A DNA stretch of 64,000 nt from Vespula vulgaris (GCF_905475345.1 NC_066599.1:1562501-1626500), one strand, 5' to 3'. Positions 25,316 to 39,638 are shown, numbered from the stretch's first letter. Notes: a model not told the origin generated them from the letters alone. A program made the numbers and translations.

Positions 25316-27056
25316 GACAGGGAGACCGTAATGAGACAGGACGAATGTTGGAAAGTTAAAGCGGTTGAAACTCGTGGTTGATGAATACTCGTGGTCAATG
25401 ATCAGCAGGATAATTATGATATCACATAACTTTCGAATTCATTCATCTCCGTCCAGCGAGAGAGAGAGAGAGAGAGAGAGAAACAGAGAGAGAGAAAGAG
25501 AGAGAGAGAGAGCGAAGTAGAAAGCGACACTAGACATCTTTACGAGACAGTATACGTGCCTGGAATGAGAAATTCAGTGGCTATTCGGTTGAGCCACGTT
25601 CCTATCGCGGTTATAACCAAGCTGACTTTGAGCCCGTGAGTAGAGTCCGAAATATTTGTGTAGTCTCAACAGAAATGGAAGATTCAAAAAGAGAGAAAGA
25701 GAAAGAGAGAGAGAGAGAGATTGAAACAAAATAAATTTTCCGTATTATCCTTACGTGAGAAAGACAGAATAACAGTCTTTTAACGTCTTCTTTCTGTTTT
25801 CTATTTTTTCGAGATGATTGCATTGTATAAATATACGAAATAACGAATGTTAACGTTAACACTTGCTATCATTTGTTACGTTGAAAAAATCCTGATGTTG
25901 TTCGTACGATAAAAAAAAAGAAAAGTTGAAATTTTAATTATAATATATATATATCGATCTAAACGTTAGATGAAAAATAATTCAATTGTTTTCGTTAAAT
26001 TAATTCCCCTTGGTCCTTTTTTAAGATCAACCCTAAGTGATTTAACCTGACTAACCGAAATGAAACGATTATTTTACTAGTCGTCATTTGTTTCAATCTT
26101 ACAAGACGTGGGCTGGAGATACCCCTGTCTGGAGGGGTGAGGTTGGATGGGTTACGTTTGGTTCGATAATTACAATGTCATATATCCTTCTGATTCGTTC
26201 ATCGTCGTTTCACAAGTCCCAAGCTATCCAACCTCCGACGCGGCCTACGTGCTTAAAATCCAAGATTCACCACGTACCGGTTGGGTAGCATACTCCTTAC
26301 CTGCAATAACGCGCCGACTTTGAATCGCATTTATGATGTCAGCCAAGCGGACGTTGATAAAGGATGCTGTGGATAGGATTTATTTTTTCTCTTTTCTTCT
26401 TTCTGTTCCTTCTTTACGCGTTCGTACCGTTTTGACTAATGATCTCTAACCGTTCGAAGGTGAATATTAAAAAAATGTTGCTTCTATAATCTCGTCACCC
26501 TTTATGTATCTGGTAAAAATAAATACGAAAGAAAAGAAAAAGAGAGAAGAAAAGAAATCATTCGATCGTTCAATGATTCAAAACAATCTGAATAATGGTG
26601 CAAAATTATTTCTCGTTTTTAAAGGAAAACGAAGGAAAACGAGAAGCGAAAAATATTTAATACAGTCTGATAATAATTTCTAGTGACTTTTTACTTTTTC
26701 CTCTATTTTTTTTTCTTTTTCGAGAAAGAAATTACAAACGTGACAGAACGACAGTGTGACCCAAATAAAGTACTTAAAATCAAAATCGAAATTTTCGACG
26801 GGTCTCGACAAACTCTCCAATACGATAAATCGATCTCGACTGTCCAGAAATTTTCATGGACATTTTGAAATGAACAGTTTCGAGGCCGACGTATGTCAAC
26901 GAAAATAATTTCGAAATTCTCGACTGGAGTAATTAAATCGGATAGGACAAATTTAAAACAAAGCAATAGCAATATGAGTTTGAAATTGAAAGATTTTCAT
27001 AAAGAGAGAGAAAGAGAGAAACAGACAGAGGAGAGACAGAGACAGACAGAGGAGAA

Positions 27057-27097
<41 letters not shown>

Positions 27098-28893
27098 TTC
27101 ACAAGCAGAAATACATCTAAACTCTATCGTGCTATTTCCGAATATGTTGGAATAACAATCGGAGTATTTGCATTGTTCGAGGATGATAGCAGCCACAAAC
27201 AGGTTGGTTCTTGACATTTGGATGTATACACATGAACGTACGAATAAGTGCATACAAATACACGCGTATACACACAAAGACACACATAAATATATACATA
27301 CATACGTATAAATATATATATATATACACAAACACACGTATGCATGTATTATAGAACGATGTTATATGGGCTGCGTTAAAGGCTATAACGAGTCCTCGTG
27401 CGCGGCAATAATTACAAGCGTTGGCTAGCCGCGGAAAGCACGCACGGATTGCGTTATGACATGATTATTGCAGCTCGCCACGATGGCAATACAGCGCAAT
27501 GCAACAGTACAATACACTCTCGAGCGATAGCTCATGCCACGTGTTGTTGTCCACTCCACACGTAATTACCACCGTCGATGTTATAGTTCGTTCATTCGTT
27601 TGTTCGTTCGGTATATTCGTATACACGTTGTGTTGTATTGTATATCCCTGTCTCTCTCACTATGCTTCTCTTTTTCTTCATCTCTTTCTCTTTCTATCTC
27701 CCTTTCTCTCTCTCTCCGTCTCTCTCCCTCTCTCTCTCTCTCTTAATCATTTATCCTCGTTTTCGTAAATCCCATCGATGTTTAGTATGAATCGAGTTAT
27801 TGTAAATAGACGAAGGTTCGTAAAAAACGTGTTAAAAATCGTATCTACGAATTGCGTTTATTAAAGTGAATTGGTATTACGAGTCATTTGGTTTGAATGT
27901 TACGGGTTTATTACGATCGTTCAGGGTTTATTAACTCTCGTTTTTCGTTCTCATATTTCCATCGTGTATATTATATATATATGTACATATATGACACATT
28001 CAAACATATAAATATAATACGTGCACATCAATAATTTACCTCATTTTCTTCGTGATATTTTTTTTTTTTTGCATACTCTCGATTTAAAAAATGAAATAAA
28101 AAAAATGAGAAAAAAAAAGAAGAATACAGGGAGAGAAAAAAAATTACGACGTTAAACGAATAAAATCGATCGGGCGACGTGATCCCGGGATCGAATGCTA
28201 TTAGAATAATAATTATTGACGTTAATTGCGAACGTAATTACGTCGAACGTTGTGTCTTCGATCATAAATTCGTAAATTATTCCGAACGCTCGACTCGAAA
28301 CAAGAACGATGATCGATTAATCGGAAAGCCTAATAAAGGCTCCTTACACGATACTCGAGATAATTACACGCGTAGGGAAGCCGATTGTGTTATGGCAAAC
28401 GATTATTATGGCTGGTGGTGGTACTCTATACTCTCACCAAGTACCTACAATCTACAACACCGGTGTTACGATACACCAGCAGGTAATACGTCACGTTGTA
28501 CGTCTATTCCATGTGTACGATTCTACGTATGCGTAGCAACATATAAACTCGAATCTCTCTCTATCTCTCTCTTTCACACACACTGTGTGTATGTCTCTCT
28601 CTCTTTCTCTCTCTCTATCTATCTATCTATCTATCTCTCTCATATACACACAAATAGAGAAACACCCTGACCACCCTTTTCCCAAGCTCCGGGTTTTGTT
28701 CCAAAACGATAGGAACTAGTGTAGAGAGACAGACAACTCGAGATAGAACGAGACAGTAAATGGGAAACACGATCGAGAGACTACAGGAGAGATAGAGAGA
28801 GAGAGTTTGAACACCACACACGGAATAATCCTGAAGCCTCGTCGTTCTAGAGAGAGATAAAGAGAGAGGGAATGAGAGTGAGACAGAAAGAGC

Positions 28894-28931
<38 letters not shown>

Positions 28932-29200
28932 GTGGATCGTTGAACGGGCCACGAGGAATCTCCCGTGGGCCTCGTCAGTGTGAGACTCGTGATTTGTGAG
29001 ACACGTGTCTACTCATTTTTATTTATTTTTTTATTTATTTCTTCCACTTCTTTCTCTCTCTCTCTCTCTCTCTCTTTTTCTCTGTGTGTCTCTCTTATAT
29101 ACATATACACTTCTTCGTGACATTTTTCGTTCGCCCGACGTTCTCACGTATTCCCACGTTACCCTTCCTGGCTGTGCCACGAATGCTGAAAGTAGATAGC
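22396..29200. other. No gene seen: CT/GA tracts and several GC-elevated islands
   Basis: GA at 22649-22678, CT at 23692-23718, GA at 24515-24536, 25277-25315, 25456-25512 and 27068-27093. An exact 18-bp duplication sits at 22985-23020. Non-repetitive islands at 26088-26360, 27356-27560 and 28170-28560 are richer in GC than the surroundings but show no supportable exon; they are candidates for conserved regulatory DNA. Confidence 0.65.
22985..23020. repeat. Exact 18-bp tandem duplication
   Basis: TTTTATTAAAAATCGATA twice in direct succession. Confidence 0.9.
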
Positions 29201-29243
29201 GAGAGAGAGAGAGAGGGAGAGGGAGAGGGAGAGGGAGAGAGAG
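29201..29243. repeat. (GA)n(GGGAGA)n array
   Basis: GA units followed by four GGGAGA hexamers. Confidence 0.9.
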
Positions 29244-32200
29244 GCAAAAGGGTAGAGGTGCTGAGAAAACACGGTCTCTCAGTTTTTCTCTAGCTTTTTT
29301 TATGACGCTGTTACGCGGCAAACCGAAAGATATAGTTCTACGAGCTTCAAGGAACCAGAAACGGAATGATTTCTCTCTCATGCGTTTTCCTATTCGTTCG
29401 GTTTCTATGATTTCAACGTTCCAATCTCTTTGAAATTTTCTTTATTTACAGTGAATTTGTTTGATCTGGAAATAGGGTTATTAATGAGATTGCCCTAATC
29501 GAAAAAGATTCGTTCTCTTCCTTTCGTTGTCCAATGATACGATAGTTTCTTTCTTTCTTTAATGAATTATTTAGAAATAATTGACTGGGTAAAAAAGAAA
29601 AAAGGATTCATAGATATTTAAACGTATAGTTAATTTTTGATAATTTCAAAAGATTCAAAAACATACACCGACATTCTCGAATTTAACGTTTCGCACTTTC
29701 ATGAATATTCAAGATATCAAAGTCCGAGCAAGAAAGTTTTAATTATGGCCGGAACTCTGTAAACGTGAAAATCGAAAATTTAAAAGCACACTTCCTTCGC
29801 AGCGAGTCGTTTAAAGCGAGCTGAGATTTTTAAGAACGTTAGTCATTATCTATTATTCATCCTAGGAAGCAATTAGAAAATTTCATTTCTACGCATTTTC
29901 ACAGTTTGAGTAACACGAAAATTAGTTAGTTATAATTTTATAAAAATAATACAACTTGCAAGAAATATTATAATGATAATTAAAACGTGAACAAAAAAAG
30001 GAAGAGAAAAAGAGAGAAAAAGAAATTAAATAGAAAACGTTTAAAAGGGAAACCAAATTTTTAGAAACCGTTTTCCTTTTCCTTTTTTCGAAACATTTGT
30101 TACATTCATTACTTTCTCTTGAAAAATAATAATTATTATTACAAAGAACAGAAAGAAATGGCTGAAAGAAAACTTCATAGGAAACACTTATAAAGTAGAA
30201 CAACTTTAAAGAAAAGAAAAAAGAAAAGAGAGAGAGAGAGAGAGAGATTGAGACAGAGAAAAAAAGAAAAACCTTGCTCGTTATTATTCCTTTTATTATT
30301 TCCCTTATAATAATAGAAAGATCAAAATAAAAAAAAAATAAATAATAAAAGCAACAACAAAAGAAACAAAAACAAAAAAAAAAGAAAGAAAGAAAAAGGA
30401 AAAACAGAAAAAAAGAAGAGCAACGAAGAAACGCTCCTCTCGTGCTGCGTTTTTTATTCATTAATTATTTTCCCACGTAGAATACGTAGTAGCAATAAGG
30501 AAGAAGAGCAAAAAAAAAAAGAAAAGAAACAGAAGAAAATCAAAAAGAAAATGATGGAAAGAAAAGAAAGAAAATTTTTAGGGAGAAGCTTCAAAGAGAA
30601 AGAAAAGAGAAGAGATAACGCATCGTTGGAGAAAAGCGTTGCACGCACGTAAGGTAAAGCTCGAGCAGCGGCACGGCTAATTCGCGGTATGCAACCTCAT
30701 AAAAATTCAACGCCTCTCGGAATTCATACGCGTCGTACGGCGGCGGATGGGTGGCCGCATTTAAAAAGGAAAAACAAAAGTATATATACCGGCAAACAGC
30801 CGGCGTCCATGCTTCCCGACTTTTCCCACTTCTACCCCTTTATACTCTCCATTCCTATCCCTATTGCTGTTTCCTCTCCTCCTCGCATCTCTCACCTCCC
30901 ACCTCCCACCTCCCACCTACCATCTCCTTTCTTCTCCTTCTTCTCCTTCTTCTCCTCTTTTCCTTCTCATCATCCCCTTCTCTACTGCTACTATTACTCC
31001 CCTACCAGCACAACGTCGATTTTCTATATTCGCACGACTTGAAAGAAAGAGAGAGAAGAAAGAAATTCGTTCGTAGTGCTTTTCTCAAAACCGAAATCGT
31101 CCGGTGGTAAAACGTACCCTCTTTAAGATTTCACTTTCGAACTTGAGTATTCTCGTGTCTAGAGTTTCCAGTGAGAGCAGCAAAACTACTTCACAATTTA
31201 TATCGACGTACGTACGTACTCCCAGTTCTCAAGGAAACGTCGAATTTTATAAGAGAATTTTTGTATTTTTCTTTCTTTTTTTTTTCTTTTTCTTTTTTTT
31301 TTTTTGTTCTTTTTTCTTCTTTTTATGGAAATAAAAATTTATTACAAGTTATTCGCGATGATCATTCGTGCCGTGATAAAACACAATTTCTTGTTTATCA
31401 AATTGTTCAAGAAATTTCGAGAGAATTATATGGTAAGTTTAAGCGAATTAGATTTTATTTGGAGAATAAATTTTGCGAAGTAATTCGTGACCGTGTGTGC
31501 GAGCGTGTCTAACACGTAAGCGTCCGTGTGTATCTTCGTAAGATTCGACATCTCGTTCGAAAAAGTTTTTCTCGGACAGTGAACGCGTGCTCGTGTTAAA
31601 TGTAACGAGTGTTACGAACGAGTCGAGGAATCTATTTAAGTCCTCCGAAATTGCCAGTGGCTCCGTCGAACCGAGACGATCATCCTGCTGTTCGGTGAAC
31701 CGAAAACAATTGGTACAATGTTGTCGTTTCGTTGTTCGAAGGTTTCTTGTTCGAGGGTACTCTCTTATCCTTTTTCTTATTTTTCTATTTTTTTTTTTTT
31801 TTAGCTGTATCGCTAAAGTACATTCTAAGGTAATATCGTTGAATTTAACTTTTTGATAAATGTTATTACGGTCTGTTGGAATAAAAAATTTCATCTAATA
31901 ATTTCAAGTTCAAATTTGAGGAACGTGAATATCTATAAGTAGTGCGAAGTTGAAAGAGACTCGACGAATTTTATATGAGATTGATTTATAAGCTGATTTG
32001 TTATAAAAAAAAAAAAAAAAGAATGAAAAAAATCATTTGAATTTGGTCTAGAATTTTTTCATTTGGAAAGATGAATATCCTTTTATCTTGATAACAATTT
32101 GTGGAATTAGAAAATTTGTTGAATGACGTTCGAACGTCGTTTCAAATTTTTTCTGCAGTTTTAATGCATCTTTTTACAACTCGACGTAATCAAAAGATTC

Positions 32201-32820
32201 TGAGACAACGTTTAAATACGTCGACAATTTTTGATACGGTTCTTCTAATTTTTCTTAAACGAAACTGTCACTTTTCTTATTACTAATAAGAGATATAAAA
32301 GAGATGAATTTTTTACGAATACTTGACAACCGCAATAATTCAGACGAATAAAATATTTTAATCCGTCCACATTCACGAGCAATTTTTAAATGAAGAAACT
32401 CGCGACATTTCACGACAGCCAACGCGTCTCTTTCGTCGTATTCGGAAGAAGAAAGAGACGAATTAGAAATAAGATTTTAAAGTACCTGCATAACGATTAT
32501 CAGGATTTTTGAATAAAAGTTAACCAGGAATAGGACAAGTTGTAAAATCGATAAATTCAATGATTCGTAACGAAGTAATTTCATCAGATTATTCCTTACA
32601 AACTTTCTAGGCGAAGAAAGTGATACGAAAAAGAAAGGAAATAAATAAAAGTAATTTAATCGAGAAAATTTGAAAAAGAGTAAAGTATTTCTAATGATAA
32701 TTACTCGAATCATCGGTCGAGATCTCTTCATCGACACAAAATTCTCTAATCAAACTGCAAACGTATTCTAATCGCGACGATAACGACGATAGCCTGGATT
32801 ACCAGTGAATATCGTGTCTA

Positions 32821-32919
32821 AGAGAGAGTGTGAGAGAGAGAGAGAGAGAGAGATAAAGATAGAGATAGAGATAGAGATAGAGAGAGAAAAAGAGTGGGAG
32901 AGAGAGAGAGAGAGAAAGC
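32821..32919. repeat. (GA)n/(GATAGA)n compound array
   Basis: GA tract, then four GATAGA units, then GA again. Confidence 0.92.
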
Positions 32920-33119
32920 CGATTCAGCGAGTGAGCGTGTCAACAAGAAAATGGAGAGGATTCAAAGGTATTCTCATCGTTAGAATTTCGGTGTGTACGT
33001 CGCGTTATTTACACGTTCCACGCCACTCTCGTCGGTGGCTTTGCTAGCGAATCTTCATCATCCTCGCGTGGAACGGCAACAATGAGAATTAGGAGTGCAA
33101 CCTGTACATAGAGTGAGAG

Positions 33120-33150
<31 letters not shown>

Positions 33151-33211
33151 TGAATATAGATCTGTAGAAAGAGATAAAGTGATACAGATAGACAGAAATA
33201 GAGAGAGAAGT

Positions 33212-33226
33212 TTATATATATGTATA

Positions 33227-33316
<90 letters not shown>
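33212..33316. repeat. (TA)n(GA)n compound microsatellite
   Basis: About 50 bp of TA passing directly into about 30 bp of GA. Confidence 0.94.
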
Positions 33317-33318
<2 letters not shown>

Positions 33319-33545
33319 ATAAGGTTTATTATGCTAGGATGGGAATTCTGCAGGTGTAAAATTACATTGAGCAATTGTAAGGTACAAGATAGAAATTTTC
33401 AAAATAATTAAATAAAAAGATAGCTATGTGGAACTTTAGAAGATCAGAGCTTCGAGGTGGGATTATTAATTAAAAGATAGATGGAAAAGTTTAAATTTAA
33501 TATGAAAATTTACTGAAAGTGTGATTGAGAAAGAGGGGGGAAGAG

Positions 33546-33548
<3 letters not shown>

Positions 33549-33586
<38 letters not shown>
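33549..33586. repeat. (GA)n microsatellite
   Basis: 38 bp of GA. Confidence 0.92.
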
Positions 33587-33590
<4 letters not shown>

Positions 33591-34017
33591 TAAACATAGC
33601 AAAATAATAATGCACAATTAGATACATCAGAGTTTAGAAATAGAATAGTTAATTAAAAATCGATAGAAAAATTTAAGTCAAGTATAAAAATATAGAGACA
33701 AATATGAGCTTACATTATCATACAAAAAATAATAAAATAAAAGTATAAACTTTGATATAATACAGAAAAATTAGACCTTAAATGTATAAGTTCTATTAAA
33801 TATCTTCAATTTTTAGACAGAGGCATATAAAAATATAAAACGGATATTAGAAGAATACGGAGAGATACGCACGCGAAACGAATAGAAGAAACAGCCATAC
33901 GTATATGAGATTAGAAATATTACATTTACAAAATTTCTATTGAGTCGCATTTAAAAGGTTAAAGCTTATAAAGAGATATTTCGTATATATCTATAAAAGA
34001 AACAGAAGAAAAAGAAA

Positions 34018-34048
<31 letters not shown>

Positions 34049-34251
34049 TAGAGAGAGGATGAACAGATAGAAATAGAGAAAAAGAGAGAAAGAAAAAGAG
34101 AAAGAAAATCGACAAAGGTAGAGCAATGTCAGAGAAATCGTCCTCCCACACGAAGGGTCGACGGGTATGGTAGAGGTAGAGGTAGAGGTAGGACGCGTTA
34201 ATGAGTTTTTCGAGGGACGTGCCAAGCAAGAGAAAGTCGAGACGAGAAGGC

Positions 34252-34252
34252 A

Positions 34253-34311
<59 letters not shown>

Positions 34312-34350
34312 TACGACGACGACGACGACGACGACGACGAGGGCGACGAC
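34252..34350. repeat. (GAC)n triplet array
   Basis: About 33 GAC units with two interruptions (a TAC at about 34312 and a GGC near 34341). Each unit holds a CpG. In one plus frame, entered from an ATG at 34201, it reads as poly-Asp; on the minus strand as poly-Val/Ser/Arg. It is a GC-rich outlier in AT-rich DNA. Confidence 0.95.
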
Positions 34351-35586
34351 GTTCGACAAGAGCTTGGAGTTAGAGAGGCACGAAGGTGTCGCGCGTGAGT
34401 AAGGGCAACCTCCTCTCGTTGCTGAAGTCAACGTAGAAAGCCGAAGAAAAAGAAAAGAGAGAAAGAGAGGAAAAAGAGAGTAACAGAGAGAGAGAGAGAG
34501 AGAGAGAGAACTCGTGAAAAGGGACGCTCGAGATCGATCTACCAGTTTTAAATTTAAATAAACGCCAGCTCGTAGCCGATAAGACTTCGACGCCTTCTAC
34601 CCTCCCCCTCCTCCCCTACTCCTCCCTTCTCCTCCTCTTTACCTTCTCCTCTCTCTCTCTCTCTCTCTCTTTCTTTCTCTCTCTCTTTTCCTCTCTCTTT
34701 TTCTTTCTCGTCTTCTTACTAGAGCAATCCTTCTTTCTAGCAGCTCTTATACCATCGCAGACCTTACGTACTAAGGTTCCTTATTGGACGATTTTTCCGC
34801 GATTTTCTTTCTCGCGAATTTAAATAGGATTCACCGTCAAACGTGTGAAAGGAAACATTTCAAACTGCGATCCATTCTACCTAGAATACCTTCGAACTGT
34901 CCCGATCGGTTCGCTACTAATGTCTCAAATTGATCTATCTACGAAATTAGAATTGGCTATGTTCCTCCCTCTTTTTTTTTGTTTGTTTTCATTTTTTCTC
35001 TTTTTTCTAATCGAGATTTTTTCTTTCTAAAAAAAAAAAAAGAAAAAAAAATTTGGAATATAAAAAGAAGAGATTGAAAAAAGAGAGCGTTCTAACATTT
35101 CCATCTAACCTCGTAATAAATGATTAAAAAAGATATGTACTCGCAATTGCATATTCGAAAGAATAATTTACACGTTGGCTCGGAAAAATAGCAATTTGTT
35201 TTCGTACTTAACGTTGTGAAAACGCTATCGGACTTTTCCACTTTTCCATGATTCCGTAAACTCGGACTGGCTTTATTTAAAGAGGATAAAGAGTATAAAA
35301 ATATCGAGGGAAGGTTTTTCAAACTCAAGGAAAAGCTCAAGCTGGGCAGGGAAAGCTATCGGATATCGAATAAATGACGATTAATCATAAACTTATCCTC
35401 GGATTAGCGTCGAGTGGAGCGCCAGCATATTTTTGTAGGTTCTCGAGTATACGAGAGAGAGAAAGAGATAGAGAGAGAGAGAGAGAAAGAAAGGGGAGGT
35501 GGGAAAAGGGAGAAAAAGAATAGAAAATCGTCGGATAAAGGGAAATCGATGAGAATTCGAACGTTGAGATATATTCGTGATATTCG

Positions 35587-35589
<3 letters not shown>

Positions 35590-35632
<43 letters not shown>
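35590..35632. repeat. (CT)n microsatellite
   Basis: About 21 CT units, 100 bp after a GA tract at 35452-35488, forming a potential stem. Confidence 0.93.
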
Positions 35633-35639
<7 letters not shown>

Positions 35640-36215
35640 CGTCACACACAATCACGTGCGTCGCGTTTCAAGCTGAATTCCAATTTCCCGCCGATCGTAC
35701 AATTAAATTAGAATCGTCGGATACGATAAGCACCGTTGTTTCGATGTGAATTCGTCGACGAAAGGAATTCTCATTCGATACGATATATCCGACTCGAGTA
35801 GCTCTCTCTTTTCCGTTCTTGACGATAACTCGTCAAGATGGATTTTTCTACGATTACATTTCTAATTTGTTTAATCATTCCTTTATAATCCTCTCGTAAA
35901 ATCCTGTATACGCTTATACGTATACGTAAAGAACAAATATAAATATCTGATCGTCTCTACGGAAATAACGATTAATTGAATTAGAAAGAACAACAAAAGA
36001 GGAAACGATTTTATTGTATCCCTCGTGACATTCCACTCTCTTCAACCCTCCAACCACCCCTTTCATCGTTAATGAAAATTATCTTTGATATTGACAAAAA
36101 CAAAGATAGTAATATTTTCGATGATCGATAACACATCGATTATACACGGTTCGACGAAAATAAATAAATAAGTAAAAATAAGAATAAGAAAAAGAAAAAG
36201 ATTGAAGCAGACAAA

Positions 36216-36262
36216 AATAAAAATAAAACAAAACAAAACAAAACAAAATAAAATAAAATACA
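36216..36262. repeat. (AAAAC)n(AAAAT)n array
   Basis: About four AAAAC pentamers followed by four AAAAT pentamers. Confidence 0.9.
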
Positions 36263-36712
36263 TGGGAGTGCTATAGCGTCTCTCTACATTGTACTTCTAC
36301 AGTGGCAATCTCTTCAGCAACCTGTACACCCCCTTTTACCTCTACCACCCCTTTACCATCGTCCTATCCTATGGACCATCCAACGGTAATTTCGTTTCTG
36401 AGTTTGCAGGTGGCTTAATTTTTGCCGTAACACGTCTGTCGGTTGGGCGCCGGCCTCGGTCCCGGGCCGACCGAGATACGGCACGGATTTTTCTCGTTGC
36501 TGATTTTAATAACAGATTGCCACTGGTGCTACGAGAAAGTCGTGGGGTAAAGGAGGGGGATGGAACGGGTAGAGGTCGAGTCTGAGTCACTGCTTATACG
36601 TGACTACGTTCGAACCTTCCAACCTTTTCTTTTTATATCTTTTTTCTCTTCCTTTTTTTTCCTTTCTTTCTTTTTCCTTCTCTCGTTTTCTTTCTTTCAT
36701 TTTTTTTCCTCC

Positions 36713-36745
<33 letters not shown>

Positions 36746-37564
36746 CGTCGAAAAAAATTTTTTTTTTCACTTTCTCGCTTGCAGATCTGCAACTTCTCTG
36801 CATTTTCCTACAAACACGTTTCCCAAAAAAGCCAATAATTTCAAGCCCGCAAAATGGACGACAACTAACTGATAAACTCGAACGTTATCTTTTTCTTTCT
36901 AATTATATAAAAAAAAGAGGGAGAGAGAGGGAGAGAGAGAAGAAAATAAATGGATTATTACTACGTACTGATAATATGCACGAACATAAATGAAATCCTC
37001 TCCTTTCCCATTGTTATACGCATTAAATATCATTTTTTATTAATATTGATTATGTCACATAAGATCATAAATTTCGTATGCAAATTATGAAATATTATTG
37101 ATTACGATGTTTATAAAAAAAAGATATATATTCGAAATGATAATTATTTAACGATTCTTTTTCGTTTTTTCTCGTCTCGTAGTCTCGTCAAAACTTGTAA
37201 AACTTGTTTAACGATATATAAGAATACAAAAGAAAAAGAGAAAGAGAGAGAGAGAGAGAAAGGGAGGGAGGGAGGGAGAGGCAAAGTGGGAGAGAGAAAG
37301 AGAGAAAGTTCATTTCCATAACATTACCACGATCTTAACATCGAGCTTTAGCATATAGATTATATCACGTAGAACGTCCTTTCAACTTGGCTTCGAACTT
37401 AAAACGATATTTCGAGCGTGCTTGTAAAGAACGTGTAGGAATAGGTTGTTCGTATTAAAACATCGTAACACCTGCGACTGTACATTTCTTGATCATTTAA
37501 TCCTTCGAGAGTAACAAAAATTTTTATTAGATTAATCCTCTGGTTTATTATCTTTTTTCTTTGA

Positions 37565-37620
37565 ATCGTTAAAATAAAATCGTTAAAATAAAATCGTTAA
37601 AATGCAATCGTTAAAATAAA
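37565..37620. repeat. 14-bp tandem array, 4 copies
   Basis: ATCGTTAAAATAAA four times in direct succession; the third copy ends TGCA instead of TAAA. Confidence 0.93.
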
Positions 37621-39408
37621 ATCCAAAGATATTAATAATCCTTGCAAATTAAGCTGATTATCAATAAACCAAATAACTTCAATTATTATCAACGATAATA
37701 ATTAAATATACGACATAGTGAGAGCTCACGAAATCTGATTGACAATGTGTCGGACAATGTGTTCTATGCTCGTTGAATGCTTGACTCGTTCCACTTGTCC
37801 ATTTGAAACGCTTTAGATATAAAGCTTTTACGTTTCCGTCTGGTTTAATATCGAAACGTCAAATGTAAAGATTCACAATGAAATCGCAATTGTATTTATT
37901 GTCACAATAAATGTAAAATTACGATTATTCTTTGTCACGTTAAATGTAAAATCACGATATAATAGATATTTCTTTATCGATTAGTAAAAAAGAATATGCA
38001 ATCGTCTCTACGTAAGTTATGATAAATATAACATTGCAATTAATACGCGAAATAATCGGGATAAATGATCGAAAGTGTTAAAACTAATCCCTCATTTTCT
38101 TTTTTTTCTTTTCTTTCTTTCTTTTCACCAGCTTCTAAAAAGACGAAAATTTCACTACGAAAATAAAAGGGAAAGGACGGTTTTGTTTTTCTTGATCTCG
38201 CGTGACCGATAACGAGTCGTTTCACTTAACTACGCCCTTTGAACTGCCGGTCACGATGCCACGCGATATTAAACGCGTATGTAGTTAGCTACCCACATTG
38301 CTAAGTACGTAAGTTCCGGCATTGAATAAATTATTACACTACGGTTTTATTGAGTGCTTACGAATGGTTAATTAAAAAGAAACAGCGAGAGTGAGATAAG
38401 AGTGTCCCTTAGAAAAATTCCGCAGCCGTTTACATCAGATAAATAATTTAACGATCCCCACTCGAAACCAACTGAACACCTGCGAAATTAACTAAAGCTA
38501 TTAGAACTTTTTTTTTTTTAAGATCGTCCTTGAACTTGACGATAAAGAAAAGAAAAAACATTCGAAAAAAATTTCGACCATCTTTACGATAAAGTTTGCA
38601 GGCAAAAAGTGATCTAACAAAATCATTATTAACATGGTCACGAAGTGTCCTCAAAATCGTAAGAATGAATCTCCTAAGTAAAGAGAAAAAAAAGGAAAAA
38701 TAATCAAAATAAAAGTGTATTGCTATACGAGAGACAAACTTACGAATAATTTACGATATCAGATATAGAATATAAAAAATTGTATTTATCATAATTATAT
38801 TATTATACGATCGAGTCTCGTTTTTCTTTTTTTATCACGTACTCGCTTACAGGTCAATTTTATACTCAAAAAAAAAATTTACGTTACACTTTCGCGTGAA
38901 AAGAAAAAAAGAGAGAGAGAGAGAGAGAAAAGAAAAAGAAGAAGAAGAAGAAGAAGTAAGAGATAGGTGGTGAGATCGCTTAGTGGGAGTTTTTTAGGTC
39001 GTAAAGTTGTAACGTCATCGGGGTGTAAAGGGGGAAAGAGGCCTTGCTAGAGATGGCTCTAATCTGTCGGGACGTTTAATTAATCTCCTGGTACGGTTGG
39101 TACGCGTAAAAACGTGCAAAATGTGAACGAGACCGGTCACTCTCCGGTCGCTATCTCGAATTATCCGCTTTAATTTGATAATTCTCTCGTCGTCGCTTTT
39201 ATGATCTTCTCTCAGCTGCTAGCAATGTTCGACAGTTTTATGGATTATATCGATTATATGTTACAAAGAGAACACGAATTTTCGGGATAGGCTTGTAGTA
39301 GTCATTGTCCGAAAAAAAAGAGAAGAACAAAAAAAAAAGAAAAAAAAAGATTATCTTAACTTCTCGTAATTTTTTCGATCGTAACGAGGATCCTATCGAT
39401 CGATCGAT

Positions 39409-39439
<31 letters not shown>

Positions 39440-39638
39440 AAAAGAAAGAATGAGAGAGAAACAGATCGTACTATGAAAAAGTTCATTCGCGTTTTTGGTA
39501 AAGTATAGATGAACGAATTTACATTCGTTGAAACGTTGAAGGATCTACTCTTGAAAAACTTCGATCACGTGAATTTAAGATGAAAAGTTTCGCAAAAGAG
39601 TCCTCGATAGGACGAGTTGAGAATTTTTTCTTTTTTTC

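Larger units (their letters stand above)
29244..34251. other. No gene seen: A/T-rich DNA with TA, GA and GATA tracts
   Basis: Mostly A- or T-runs with short purine tracts. Compound GA/GATAGA tract at 32821-32919, TA followed by GA at 33212-33316 and GA at 33549-33586. Pyrimidine-rich DNA at 30830-31010 and a GC-elevated island at 31490-31740. No recognisable coding exon. Confidence 0.65.

Noticed and set aside
30689..31110. Pro/Ser/Leu-rich plus frames near 120 codons
   Set aside because: Pyrimidine-rich CTCCCACCTCCCAC repeats; no start context or splice partner.
22119..39063. Similar 20-bp strings at about 22121 (AGGCCTTGCCAGAGACGAGCT) and about 39043 (AGGCCTTGCTAGAGATGGCT)
   Set aside because: Similarity does not extend into flanks; two hits of this length with mismatches can be chance.
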